Below are positions 34,843 to 43,750 of a stretch of 64,000 nt of DNA, piece by piece. The number at the start of each line of letters is the position of its first letter. The first letter of the stretch is position 1. A program made the position numbers and the translations under genes. The DNA comes from Chloroflexota bacterium (lineage in GTDB: Bacteria > Chloroflexota > Anaerolineae > Anaerolineales > Villigracilaceae). Location: positions 1 to 64,000 of the forward strand of contig JAJYOU010000005.1 in assembly GCA_021795965.1 (NCBI GenBank). The letters run 5' to 3'. Under the pieces are notes generated by a model. The model was given only the letters and a program-made list of their open reading frames with translations. It was not told the origin of the DNA and did not search any database.

Positions 34843-36031
34843 CTTTAAACCTCTTCATGGAAATTACGCTGAATGATGAAACCAATAATAAGACCAGCAA
34901 AATTAGCAGGTAGGGTAGGAGTTTTTTGACTGCCTGGAAGAAAGTATTTTCGCCCAGCACATCCGAGCGCCACAAGATATCCAATTCGGAGAGCTGCACG
35001 CCAAGCGCCTGTTTACTGCCCAATTCGCAGTCGAGACCATCTCCATAAGACTTGGTGAGTGCCAGGAATCCGGTTTGACCATATTTATCGATGATGTAAC
35101 GTGTGAAGGATTGAGCTTCTGCATATGCAAGCATATTTTTATCGCCGGTCTGCGGGAAGGAATCACATAATTCCTTCATTGAAATAAGGTTGCCCTGTCG
35201 GCTGGCATCTTTAAGAATCAGCGTGTAATTGGGATCGGGGAAAAGTTCAACCTGGGTGGCAATCCCTTCGATTAACCAGGCAGGCAGACGATCATAACGA
35301 TTTTTCACCAGTTGATAAGTTGCCACGTGACCTAATTCGTGAGGGATTTTTTGTTCCATCTCCAATTTTTGCTGCGGACCTGGCGAAATTGCAACCAAAC
35401 CCAGGTTTAAATCTGGCAAGGCATGCCCCCCAACCACAGATAGACCGCCTATCTCCAGCGCTTCTGCCAGTTCCACGCTGGAAGAATAAATATAAATATC
35501 TGCAGACCACGACTGATCTATCCCGAGCAAATCATCCGCTTTTTTTACACCCCGCATGGCAACATCCAGCGCCTGCTGTCCAAAAAGCAATTCTGCATCA
35601 TGCCAATGGACTGTGATTCCTTCGGAGGAGAGAACCTGCCATTTAAAGCGGTTATCCTCGTATCGAAAACCATCTTCCTGGCTGACCATCTCGACTCCAT
35701 CCAGGAGCTTGACCCGGAAGGAATAATTGATTTCTGCAAATGGGCGCAGCGGGTTTTGCTTGACATCGTAACGCAGCTTGAAATTTCCATTCGAATCCAG
35801 CTCAAGCGGGAGAACCCGGGTGGAGGGATCTCCTTCGATTCGAAGCATTAAAAATGCTTCGGATGGCGGGGAAGGAAGTAAAAGCTGGCCTTCGAACTGG
35901 ATGTACGACCCAAACTCATAGGGATATTTTAAATCATTCACCTGCAGGTTGGACGGTTGTTGGGCAGAGACTGATTGGAAACCAACCAGGCTGAGGGTTG
36001 CCACCAGCAGGATCCGAAAAATAATACGCAT
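34832..36031 (-). CDS. membrane-anchored gluzincin-type metallopeptidase (peptidase MA-like)
   Basis: 399 residues. A signal peptide (about 1-23) is followed by a beta-rich region and a peptidase MA-like core. The zinc motif HELGH lies at 231-235 and the third ligand Glu at 255 in WLIEGIATQ. A single transmembrane helix (about 368-388) with a basic tail anchors the C-terminus. The catalytic domain would face the outside. Substrate unknown. It starts one base after the AEC transporter and overlaps acyP. Confidence 0.82.
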   Translation of the reverse strand: MRIIFRILLVATLSLVGFQSVSAQQPSNLQVNDLKYPYEFGSYIQFEGQLLLPSPPSEAFLMLRIEGDPSTRVLPLELDSNGNFKLRYDVKQNPLRPFAEINYSFRVKLLDGVEMVSQEDGFRYEDNRFKWQVLSSEGITVHWHDAELLFGQQALDVAMRGVKKADDLLGIDQSWSADIYIYSSSVELAEALEIGGLSVVGGHALPDLNLGLVAISPGPQQKLEMEQKIPHELGHVATYQLVKNRYDRLPAWLIEGIATQVELFPDPNYTLILKDASRQGNLISMKELCDSFPQTGDKNMLAYAEAQSFTRYIIDKYGQTGFLALTKSYGDGLDCELGSKQALGVQLSELDILWRSDVLGENTFFQAVKKLLPYLLILLVLLLVSSFSVISMKRFKDER

Positions 36032-36032
36032 C

Positions 36033-36953
36033 TTATTTTCCCAGGAAAACGATGAGGGGGGTCAGGGTAAACGGACTGAGAACAGTGCTGACGAGAACCG
36101 TTGCCGCCACCAGGGAATTATCCAGGTTGTATTCAGCGGCGAGATTGGTATTGGCTACGGCTGCCGACATCGAGGCTTCCATGATCCCGGATTGCCGTCC
36201 CGGGCCGGTAAGACCCAGGGCTGAGGTCAGGACCAACCCCATGAAGGGTCCGCCCAGCAGCCGGATGGAGGTAGCCAGACCCAATGCAGAAATGCTTTCC
36301 GTCCAGCGCACATGACGCAATTCCAGCCCCAGCAGGAAAATCATCAAAGGGACTGCCGCGCCTGCGATCAAGGTCGTGGTTCGATCCACGGAATCTGGCA
36401 GGGTCAGATGAAAATAATTGATCAAACCAGCCAATAAAACAGCATACAAAGTTGGTACTCTAAACATTCCGATAAAAGCCTGCTTCAAATCCACATGCCC
36501 GAGAGAGGCAATCAGCACCCCGAGGGTGTTGGTCAACAGGGAAGAAAAAACCAAGTAAATGCTGGTGTGAGCCAGCGCAGCGCTCCCGAAAGCAAAAGTA
36601 ATCAAAGGTAACCCATAATTGCCATTATTCGCAAACATGGAAGTGATCAGGGTGGAAACCATCTGGGTCCTTTTTAATTTTAGCAATAAACCGCCTGCCA
36701 GCGCCAACATTCCAGAAATCAGGGTAACCGCCATTACGAGTGTCCCGGTTTTGGCTATTTCTCCAAATGGAAGCTCGCTGTGAACCAGTAAGTTAAAAAT
36801 CAGGATCGGGTTAAAAAAATAAAACGAGATTCGTCCCACGGAACGCGAATCGATGTTAAGCAGCTTTCCTAAAAAATATCCTGCCACGCTGATCAACAGG
36901 ATTGGCAGCAGGTTATTGGTAAAGGTGGTTATCAATTCAGAAAAGGATATCAT
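36033..36953 (-). CDS. AEC-family transporter
   Basis: 306 residues with about ten transmembrane segments arranged in two halves, typical of the auxin efflux carrier family (malonate, malate, auxin and other organic anions). Segments such as FANNGNYGLPLITFAFG and SAAVANTNLAAEYNLD match the family core crossing. Substrate is not deducible. First gene of the operon with the metallopeptidase, acyP and lipM genes. Confidence 0.87.
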   Translation of the reverse strand: MISFSELITTFTNNLLPILLISVAGYFLGKLLNIDSRSVGRISFYFFNPILIFNLLVHSELPFGEIAKTGTLVMAVTLISGMLALAGGLLLKLKRTQMVSTLITSMFANNGNYGLPLITFAFGSAALAHTSIYLVFSSLLTNTLGVLIASLGHVDLKQAFIGMFRVPTLYAVLLAGLINYFHLTLPDSVDRTTTLIAGAAVPLMIFLLGLELRHVRWTESISALGLATSIRLLGGPFMGLVLTSALGLTGPGRQSGIMEASMSAAVANTNLAAEYNLDNSLVAATVLVSTVLSPFTLTPLIVFLGK

Positions 36954-37020
36954 TTGCTCTCGGTCCCAAGGTGTTTCTGGTAATTGTAATCTGTCACAGG
37001 CAATCAGGAAGGGAAATGAT

Positions 37021-37056
37021 TAAAATAATTCGCCTGGCTATGAAAAGCCAGGCGAA
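37021..37056 (-). terminator. terminator after the rseP-HEAT operon
   Basis: Perfect 11-bp stem (TTCGCCTGGCT / AGCCAGGCGAA) with a six-base loop and a T-rich tail on the minus strand, 23 bases after the HEAT gene stop. Confidence 0.85.
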
Positions 37057-37078
37057 CAATCCTTCGTTGGGTGAAAAC

Positions 37079-38053
37079 CTATTCATCATCCTCATCAAGA
37101 TCCAGGTCAAGATCAGGATCTACTGCCATCATGTCAAAATTCTTCAGGTCTTCCGTGAATGCAAGGTTAGCCAGGGCTTCCTCCAGGTATTCCACCTGTT
37201 CGTCATCTTCAGCTTCAGCCAGCACGGCTTGTAAATAAGTCCGTACATCCTCGCCACCGATTTGTGACAGAGACCAGATGATCGCCTGGAAAATATCATC
37301 ATTCGGTTCTTCTTCGAGCATATCCAGGAGGGGTTTCCTGGCTACCTTAAGTTCCAATTCGCCGGCGCTCTGGACTGCCACAAGGCGGACATCATCTTCC
37401 TCGCTCAGCATTCCAGTCAAAACCTGTTCCTGCCAGCGATTATCGGCTGAACGACCCGCAGCAAAAAGGGCGGTTGCCTGCCAGAGTGGATCAACACGGT
37501 TAAAAGCCTGTAGGATCAGGGCATCCACTTCTGGCCGGCTGGAATAACCGAGTGATTCAAGGGCAGTTCTCGCGATGGCTGGGTCTTCAGCTCGTGCCAT
37601 TTTTAAAAGTGTTTCCTCGATCAATTTTTTCGACTGGTCGCCAATCTCACCCATTTCAGCCAATCGCACAAACTGACCCAGGACTGTTCCCACCGTTGCA
37701 CAAACTGCGGGATTTGGATCAGATTCTGCCAGCCTTACCAGCTCGGGGATCAAGGTGGTATCCGTTGTATCTTCGAGCATCTTCACAGCCCAGTGGCGAA
37801 CCTCACCATCATCGTCTTTCATTAACCTGGTGGCGATCCCTTCAAAGGACATGAGTGTGTCATCGATGAAGAGTTCATACAAATTTTTCATTAAAGTTCG
37901 CTTGCGAATCAGGGGAACCTGCGGCCAGGTTTTCATAAATTCTGCGATTTCCTTCTCGCCCAGGTCGCTAAATCTTTTAAGCAGGCGGGATGGAAAGGAT
38001 TGATCCGTGTTGGTCAACGCAGTTAAAACAGTAGAAAAGGGGGTTTCTTTCAT
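37079..38053 (-). CDS. HEAT-repeat protein with acidic tail
   Basis: 324 residues made of helical pairs of about 30 residues, matching HEAT/PBS-lyase-like repeats (examples: DDDGEVRHWAVKMLED, AEDPAIARTALESLGY, SEEDDVRLVAVQSAGEL). The last 15 residues are almost all Asp, Glu and Leu. Such proteins are scaffolds; no catalytic motif is seen. A longer frame would overlap rseP, so I chose the internal Met. Co-transcribed with rseP (22-base gap) and ends at a terminator. Confidence 0.83.
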   Translation of the reverse strand: MKETPFSTVLTALTNTDQSFPSRLLKRFSDLGEKEIAEFMKTWPQVPLIRKRTLMKNLYELFIDDTLMSFEGIATRLMKDDDGEVRHWAVKMLEDTTDTTLIPELVRLAESDPNPAVCATVGTVLGQFVRLAEMGEIGDQSKKLIEETLLKMARAEDPAIARTALESLGYSSRPEVDALILQAFNRVDPLWQATALFAAGRSADNRWQEQVLTGMLSEEDDVRLVAVQSAGELELKVARKPLLDMLEEEPNDDIFQAIIWSLSQIGGEDVRTYLQAVLAEAEDDEQVEYLEEALANLAFTEDLKNFDMMAVDPDLDLDLDEDDE

Positions 38054-38075
38054 AATTTTGTTTTTCTCAAATTTA

Positions 38076-39182
38076 TTATTTAAAACTTGCGGGGTTAATG
38101 AAATCCATGGCATTGATGACTACCATTAAAAGAATTAACAATAACATGGCCACACCATTCACAACGTTTTCCAGTTTGTATGGAATTCGTTTTTTAAATA
38201 GAATCTCGGGCAAAGCGAACAAAATCCGTCCGCCATCCAAAGCTGGTATGGGCAGTAAATTGAATACGGCAAGCGAGAGGCTCAGGCTGACAATTACCTC
38301 AAGCGTATTGTTGGTGGGATAACTTGAAACCGGTTTTGAACCAGTGCTGCTTGTTGGCGGCGTGGTGGAGACTGGCTGCCGGGTCTGGATATCTGTGCTG
38401 ACCGCCTGGTTCAAGATGTCGTAAATGCCTTTCATCCCGATCAAACGCACTTCGCCCGAGTTGAGTGTTCCCCGGATTAAGCCAACCGGTATATTGATAA
38501 TCTGGAGAGCCATTAAACCGCTGTATTTAAAGCCCCCAATCATGACCTCGCCCGGGGTTGCCGAGCGGCGGGGATATGCGAGCGCCACGCCCAAAGCTCC
38601 CTGATCGGCAGGCCGGCTGGAAAGGGGCGTCGCTGTGATGTCCACAGGCGCCCCGTTCCGTTCCAGGTGAAATTGGACCGGTGTATCCACGCCAGCTCGG
38701 ATCAAGTTCCGGGCGGCGTCCAGAGTGCTGACGGGTGTCCCATTAACCGATACCAGGACATCGTTTGGCATAATTCCCGCCTGCTGTGCCGGGGAAGCCT
38801 CGGTGACGTTCTCGATCAACACTTTACCCTCCACGCTCATACCATTCATGGAGATAATGATCGAAGTCACCACCACCGCGGTGAGAAAATTCATCAGGGG
38901 TCCAGCGAAGAGAACGCCCAGGCGCTTCCAGGGATTGGCTGCTGCCAGCCCATCTGGAACGCTGGGATCATTCTCCCCTTTAGGTCTGACAAAACCGCCA
39001 AGCGGCAAGGCATTCAGGGTAAATTCTGTGCCTTTCCATTTAAATAACGTCATTAATCTGGGAGGAAACCCAAAACCGAATTCTTCCACTTCAATATTCA
39101 GAAAACGGGCTGCCAGAAAATGTCCGAACTCGTGGATGAACACCATTCCGCCGAACACGAGTATAAAAATAATCGCTACCAT
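38076..39182 (-). CDS. rseP: RseP-type M50 site-2 zinc metalloprotease
   Basis: 368 residues. The first transmembrane helix carries the zinc motif HEFGH (17-21), a PDZ domain (about 125-205, with EASPAQQAGIMPNDVLVSVNGTPV) follows, and the C-terminal LNLLPIPALDGGRI motif supplies the third zinc ligand. The enzyme cleaves membrane-spanning substrates such as anti-sigma factors. Length is slightly below E. coli RseP and there is one PDZ domain, typical of Gram-positive and Chloroflexota types. Downstream of mvaD, upstream of the HEAT gene. Confidence 0.93.
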   Translation of the reverse strand: MVAIIFILVFGGMVFIHEFGHFLAARFLNIEVEEFGFGFPPRLMTLFKWKGTEFTLNALPLGGFVRPKGENDPSVPDGLAAANPWKRLGVLFAGPLMNFLTAVVVTSIIISMNGMSVEGKVLIENVTEASPAQQAGIMPNDVLVSVNGTPVSTLDAARNLIRAGVDTPVQFHLERNGAPVDITATPLSSRPADQGALGVALAYPRRSATPGEVMIGGFKYSGLMALQIINIPVGLIRGTLNSGEVRLIGMKGIYDILNQAVSTDIQTRQPVSTTPPTSSTGSKPVSSYPTNNTLEVIVSLSLSLAVFNLLPIPALDGGRILFALPEILFKKRIPYKLENVVNGVAMLLLILLMVVINAMDFINPASFK

Positions 39183-39271
39183 AATTTTTCCTTTTCCGCG
39201 AAACCAATCAATCCATACGCGGTAGGAAAATTATAACTTCTTTTTGTTAGCGAAATATTAGATATGGTTTA

Positions 39272-40243
39272 TCAAGGGATGAGATGGGCTGCCCCGCCAA
39301 CACCTGTGATCAGGACTGAATTGACCCCCGGCAGAGATCTCAGGTTTTCGGCGATGCTTTTGGAAATTGCCTGTGGACAAATGACATGTACATTAGGACC
39401 GGCATCAATGGTGTATGCCACCTGCACCCCGCCGGACTGCCACTGGCGAACAGCCGTCATCACCCCCAGCGTGGCAGGTTCCCAGTAAAACAACCCCGGC
39501 TGGCTGGTTATCATGACCGCATGCATCATGTCCGAATCCTGCTGGATGATGGCGCCCAGCAGGTCAAAATCCCGCTCGAGGATGGCTTGGCGGCAGATGT
39601 CAAGCCTCCTGGTGGAATCCGCCACCCTGACTACCTGGAAGGGACTGGTGGAAGCCAGCGCGTGACCCTCGGTGGAACCGGTTCCTTTATGGCTGGAACT
39701 GACCAGCACCACGCAATCTGCCAAAGCCCAATATTCCGGCGGGGCAATGGAAACCGCGTAACTATCTTCATCGCCGCTGCCCATTTTCCACTCAACGAAC
39801 CCTGCCGGGATGCTGCGGGAGGCAGATCCTGAGCCCAGGCGCGCCAGGCGCGAAACCTGCGCTTCCGTCCAGTTTAGCCCGGCGGCTTTGGTTGCAGCCA
39901 GTGCGAGAGCGGCAAATGCTGCTGCCGAACTCGCGACCCCGGCGCCGGTGGGAAAATTATTTTCACTGATCACCTCGGCTTGGGCTTTCACGCCCGATTT
40001 TTGCCGCACCAGGTCGAGAATGAACGAGACCCTCTCGAGCCCTTTGCCCGTCACTTCACGTCCATTAATGATCAGCTCGTCCACCGCCAGCGAAGGTTGA
40101 AAGCTGACCGTGGTCTTCGTGAACAAACCATCCAAATTCATGGAGATGGAACCGTTGACAGGCAGGCGCAGGCCGGCATCCCGATTTCCCCAATACTTGA
40201 TGAAGGCGATATTTGGATGAGCCTGGGCAGTGGCAGTGGTCAT
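39272..40243 (-). CDS. mvaD: mevalonate-pathway decarboxylase (diphosphomevalonate or phosphomevalonate)
   Basis: 323-residue GHMP-family enzyme making isopentenyl diphosphate or isopentenyl phosphate. Motifs: Asn-Ile-Ala-Phe-Ile-Lys-Tyr-Trp-Gly (10-18), FPTGAGVASSAAAFAAL (ATP loop), SRLARLGSGSASRSIPAGFVEW, and the Asp of DAGPNVH near the C-terminus. Bacterial MvaD decarboxylates mevalonate diphosphate, but Chloroflexota such as Roseiflexus use a phosphomevalonate decarboxylase that looks alike; which one this is cannot be told. It probably leads an operon with rseP and the HEAT gene. Confidence 0.88.
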   Translation of the reverse strand: MTTATAQAHPNIAFIKYWGNRDAGLRLPVNGSISMNLDGLFTKTTVSFQPSLAVDELIINGREVTGKGLERVSFILDLVRQKSGVKAQAEVISENNFPTGAGVASSAAAFAALALAATKAAGLNWTEAQVSRLARLGSGSASRSIPAGFVEWKMGSGDEDSYAVSIAPPEYWALADCVVLVSSSHKGTGSTEGHALASTSPFQVVRVADSTRRLDICRQAILERDFDLLGAIIQQDSDMMHAVMITSQPGLFYWEPATLGVMTAVRQWQSGGVQVAYTIDAGPNVHVICPQAISKSIAENLRSLPGVNSVLITGVGGAAHLIP

Positions 40244-40264
40244 AAGGTGGACACGTTACCTCAA

Positions 40265-40540
40265 CTATTTTTTGATTGTTTTCTATTCTAAGTTTACCAT
40301 GTACATCAAACATCTCAATGCCGTGCCCATCTCGATGAATGAGGCCAGCAGCTTCCAAATGATCCAGGCAAGTGTAAACCGTCTGACGGGAAATGTCTAA
40401 AGTGCGGGCGGCCTCTGCCCGGCACAAATATTCCCCCAGGGTCTTGTTGGAGATATTACAGGCTATGGCAATGGCTCGATTTGATAAGCTGACTCGTATT
40501 TCAAACGTACTATTCCTCTTGTTTTTCCCCTTAACAAACC
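40265..40540 (-). pseudogene. broken winged-HTH gene without start codon
   Basis: Read on the minus strand, an open frame encodes a plausible DNA-binding segment (SNRAIAIACNISNKTLGEYL then RTLDISRQTVYTCLDHLEAAGLI), with strong HTH character. No ATG or GTG precedes it; the first possible start, TTG at 40427, would remove half of the domain. A run of six A, followed by a TAG one frame off, would end the protein at a natural place; as it stands the frame continues into mvaD. I read this as a frameshifted, start-less remnant. Confidence 0.4.
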
Positions 40541-40735
40541 GTGAAGCACAGTTAACGAATTTCTCCGAGAAGAACGATGGCTGGTCTCAATAAAAGATCA
40601 ATTTCCAGCAATTCATTTCAAGCAACGCCATCATCCAGGCTTAAATTTTCTTAACTATATCTGGGCGTGAACCATAGGAGTGTATTTTGGGTTCACCTCT
40701 AAAGGAAAACAGAGGAATCTCTCAAACCACCAGAC

Positions 40736-42466
40736 TTAAAGCTTTTTCAGTTCTGCCTGTAAAGCTGGCCGGCGCGAATAAGTGCTTTTCAGATCCTCCA
40801 GGTAAGCCAACCATTCGGTTTTCCTGTCCGATGCAAGATAGGCTTTTTTCATCTTTGCCAGCCAGCCTGTTGCGATAGCGTAATATTTGCTCTGGGTTTT
40901 GGCGATTAATCCCTCCGCCTGTTTCCGGCTGGCCTGAATGACCCAATCCGGACGAAAAGGTAAAACAGCATCTGTCACTTTTTCAATCAGGGAATAATTC
41001 CATTCGCCGGCTTGATCAGTGATGACAATTGCCTCATCCCATGCCTCTTCAAAAAGATAGACGTCAACAAGAACATCTGTGTAGGGTAAAGCCTGCATAG
41101 TTTGCACGAGAAAACCTTTCAAGTTTTCCCATTTTTCCCCGGATAAATTCTTGAGCGAGGTGTACACTTCCAGTGAAGGCTGGCTCATAAACGCTGCCTG
41201 GTAGGCTTGAATGGCTGGTTCGATCTGCCCCTGAGCTTCTTCAATCGGACCTAACCAGACGCCCAGATCATGTTTGCTTCCGGATAAGCCCAACCCTTTC
41301 TCTGCCAGGCGCAGCGCATCTGGCAGATGGCCGGCGTTTCGCAGGGCTTTGGCGACTACCAGGGCAGCATCGGCTTGAGTCAGGGTTTTCCAGGCAATTT
41401 CTATCGCTTTTTCAAACTCACCCAGCTCAATCTGCTTGAGAATGTAACACTGATACTCGCCGGTTTCCAGGCACAACTCAAGATATTCTTCCGTCCGATT
41501 TTGGCGTTCCAGAATATTCAGTTTCGCTTCGATCAGGATGGTTTCATCAAAACTATAATCTTCCAATTCGTCCAGCATTTCGCCAGACCAGCCACGATTC
41601 AGAGCGGCCAGGATGCCATCCAGGTCATCAATCCCATAAGCGCTTAATTCTTGAATGACCGGTTCCAGCTCTTGATACAGTCTGCGGCGCTCAGTTTTGT
41701 TGAGGTTTGCGCTTAGAATGGTTTCAATGAGAGGCAGCGCCAATCCACTAAAAAAGCCACTCAACTCACCATCGGAATCGTCAAACTGATCAAAGCTCCC
41801 ACTGACTTCCATAAGCAGCGTGGTCAGGATCACCAGCGCTCCCTGCGCATCACCAGCCTCCAGGAATTCGGACGCTGAGTCCCGCACCTCGCCCAATTGG
41901 TTGACCATCCCGCCCATCATCCAGTAGGCTTCTGACATGCGGTAACCGCGCAGGCTGTGCAGAATGCCTTGAATCTGTCTTTTATAGACTGATTTTGATA
42001 CTTCCGTTTTGCGTTTACTCCGTGATTGGACAGGTTTCGATCTGGCTGACGCTGCTGGAATGGCAGTTTGCAGCCAGGCATACAAATCCGGGTTTTTCGC
42101 CACCATCTGGACGATTAGACGCATCAGGGCATCTTTATCCATTTCGCCCAATAGCTCTTCGATGTTCTTTTGCTCGCTAAACGCATCCGGGTGATGAATA
42201 TAGGCGAGCACCAAAGCAATGATGTGCTTGCAGTATCCTCCCCGATCATACGGACAGGTGCAGAACGCCTCCTGAATACCACCTTCGTCCAATTGAACGC
42301 TTATTTGATAAAACGGTGCACTGCTACCTTCACATTTACCGGTAAGGAGGTTTCCCTGCCGGGCGGTGTCAAAGACAGCATCCGACAGGAATAATTCATG
42401 CCCGCGAGCAAAGCTTACGGGTAAAGACAAGGATTGAAGGATACTTTTGGTGATTTTCGTTCGCAT
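40736..42466 (-). CDS. SWIM zinc-finger protein with helical repeats
   Basis: 576 residues. The SWIM motif CxC(x7)CxH (Cys69, Cys71, Cys79, His81) lies in the N-terminal region; the rest is helical, with TPR-like pairs (about 240-570). SWIM domains bind DNA or proteins, and such bacterial proteins are often near helicases or replication genes, but none is here. Monocistronic on the minus strand. Function unknown. Confidence 0.83.
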   Translation of the reverse strand: MRTKITKSILQSLSLPVSFARGHELFLSDAVFDTARQGNLLTGKCEGSSAPFYQISVQLDEGGIQEAFCTCPYDRGGYCKHIIALVLAYIHHPDAFSEQKNIEELLGEMDKDALMRLIVQMVAKNPDLYAWLQTAIPAASARSKPVQSRSKRKTEVSKSVYKRQIQGILHSLRGYRMSEAYWMMGGMVNQLGEVRDSASEFLEAGDAQGALVILTTLLMEVSGSFDQFDDSDGELSGFFSGLALPLIETILSANLNKTERRRLYQELEPVIQELSAYGIDDLDGILAALNRGWSGEMLDELEDYSFDETILIEAKLNILERQNRTEEYLELCLETGEYQCYILKQIELGEFEKAIEIAWKTLTQADAALVVAKALRNAGHLPDALRLAEKGLGLSGSKHDLGVWLGPIEEAQGQIEPAIQAYQAAFMSQPSLEVYTSLKNLSGEKWENLKGFLVQTMQALPYTDVLVDVYLFEEAWDEAIVITDQAGEWNYSLIEKVTDAVLPFRPDWVIQASRKQAEGLIAKTQSKYYAIATGWLAKMKKAYLASDRKTEWLAYLEDLKSTYSRRPALQAELKKL

Positions 42467-43059
42467 AACAGGAATCCTGAAATCAATTTTACACCTTCAA
42501 TATGAGCTGAACTGATTAAAAATTAGGCATTCCTTAGGATCGTATCTTTGACAAAACTAACTCTCAGGCTGGCACGTTCCCCCGGTACTCGGAACTATGG
42601 TTCACCTCGTACAACCAGTCTCATGAAATATCAGGATCAGATGCGGTAATTTTGGCGAGAAATTCGTTAGGAGAATATATCGTCTTTATATAAAGATTCG
42701 TGGCAAAAAGAGGATGCTTGCAATCGCTGGTTGATTTGTGGTTTATTAAAAGTACATCTTGTCTCTGTTTCCCAAATACTCGTGATTTTGGTCAATCCTG
42801 CAGACAAATTGCTTTTATCAACGTTGGTTGTTTCCCATTATCAAAAGAATTACCAAAACGTAGGCATGTATCGGGACAAGGCAATGCCTGCGATTGCCGG
42901 GCAAAAAGGGAAAAATATTGATGTGGTTGCATTTCACCTGAAAAGGGGTGACGCTATCGACCGGTGCCAATCCAGAAAGATCTGATCCACGAGTTAAACC
43001 GTTCCAAACATTTTTTATTTTTCCCGAGTGATTCCTGGAGGGCTGGTTTCCGGTGAACA
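42467..43059. other. 593 bases of apparently non-coding sequence
   Basis: Several short frames exist but none has a recognisable product or good start signal. AT content rises towards the integrase remnant on the right, so part of it may be decayed mobile DNA. Confidence 0.5.
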
Positions 43060-43281
43060 GTGATGGAAGCGACCAAGCCATTTGGAATTGGAATCAGCGG
43101 GGTGCATCGGCTGCGGGCAAATTATGCTCAAAATCGATATCTGGAATTTATTACCCAAGGAATCGATGATCGTGAAGCACGAAAACAGGTATCTCAGTTG
43201 CTGGGACATGCGCGTGCCCGGATTGACGTTACTTACAAGTATGTGCCGAAGGGATTTTCACCCTCGGAATGCCATCGATAG
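43060..43281 (+). pseudogene. tyrosine recombinase (phage-type integrase) C-terminal remnant
   Basis: About 73 residues with the tail of the integrase catalytic domain: GVHRLRANYAQNRYLEF contains the HxxR box, QLLGHAR the second His box and TYKYVPK the nucleophile Tyr. The N-terminal two thirds of an integrase (arm-binding, core-binding and first Arg) are missing. A gene this size cannot recombine DNA, so I call it a remnant. It adjoins the VapBC locus and marks an old mobile-element boundary. Confidence 0.7.
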
Positions 43282-43458
43282 AAAGCTTATTATTCCGTTA
43301 ATAAATTTTCCATCATTTCAATTAATCTTGAATTTCATTTTGAATGGTTTTCCATAAAATTTCATTATCCAAACGGAAGTATTTGTGAACTAAATGATTG
43401 AGTTGTCCTAGAATTATCCAGAAATTTGAAAAGTTCAATTGCAAAAACAAGAAATAAT

Positions 43459-43492
43459 GTTATCATTACATCACTTTTGATGTAATGATAAC
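43459..43492. promoter_or_regulatory. perfect 15-bp inverted repeat before vapB, likely VapBC operator
   Basis: GTTATCATTACATCA, a four-base CTTT spacer and TGATGTAATGATAAC form an uninterrupted dyad. It ends directly against the AAGGAG Shine-Dalgarno. A VapB ribbon-helix-helix dimer, with VapC as co-repressor, would be expected to bind here; an RNA hairpin controlling translation is an alternative. Confidence 0.75.
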
Positions 43493-43504
43493 AAGGAGAA
43501 TAAA

Positions 43505-43750
43505 GTGATTCGCACTCAAATTCAATTAACATCCGAACAAGCCAGGAGCTTGAAGAGAATAGCAGCAAGGGAGAAAAAATCCGTCTCTGAACTAATCCGA
43601 TTAAGCGTTGACGCTTTGATCCATTCTAATGGAATCGATAACCGGAGCGATTTGCGCCAAAAGGCAATAGCTGTTGCTGGACAACTGAAAGGTCCAGAAA
43701 ACATGGCTGCAAACCATGATGCCTATTTATCCGAGGCTTACGAGCAATGA
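43505..43750 (+). CDS. VapB-like ribbon-helix-helix antitoxin
   Basis: 81 residues. The N-terminal strand-helix-helix IQLTSEQARSLKRIAAREKKSVSELIRLSVDAL is a CopG/RHH DNA-binding domain; the C-terminal part binds toxin. The start is a GTG seven bases after AAGGAG. The stop overlaps the vapC start (ATGA), the classical arrangement of toxin-antitoxin modules. Directly preceded by a perfect inverted repeat. Confidence 0.85.
   Translation: MIRTQIQLTSEQARSLKRIAAREKKSVSELIRLSVDALIHSNGIDNRSDLRQKAIAVAGQLKGPENMAANHDAYLSEAYEQ

Noticed and set aside
42467-43059. Small genes before the integrase remnant
   Set aside because: Short frames without recognisable product or ribosome-binding site.
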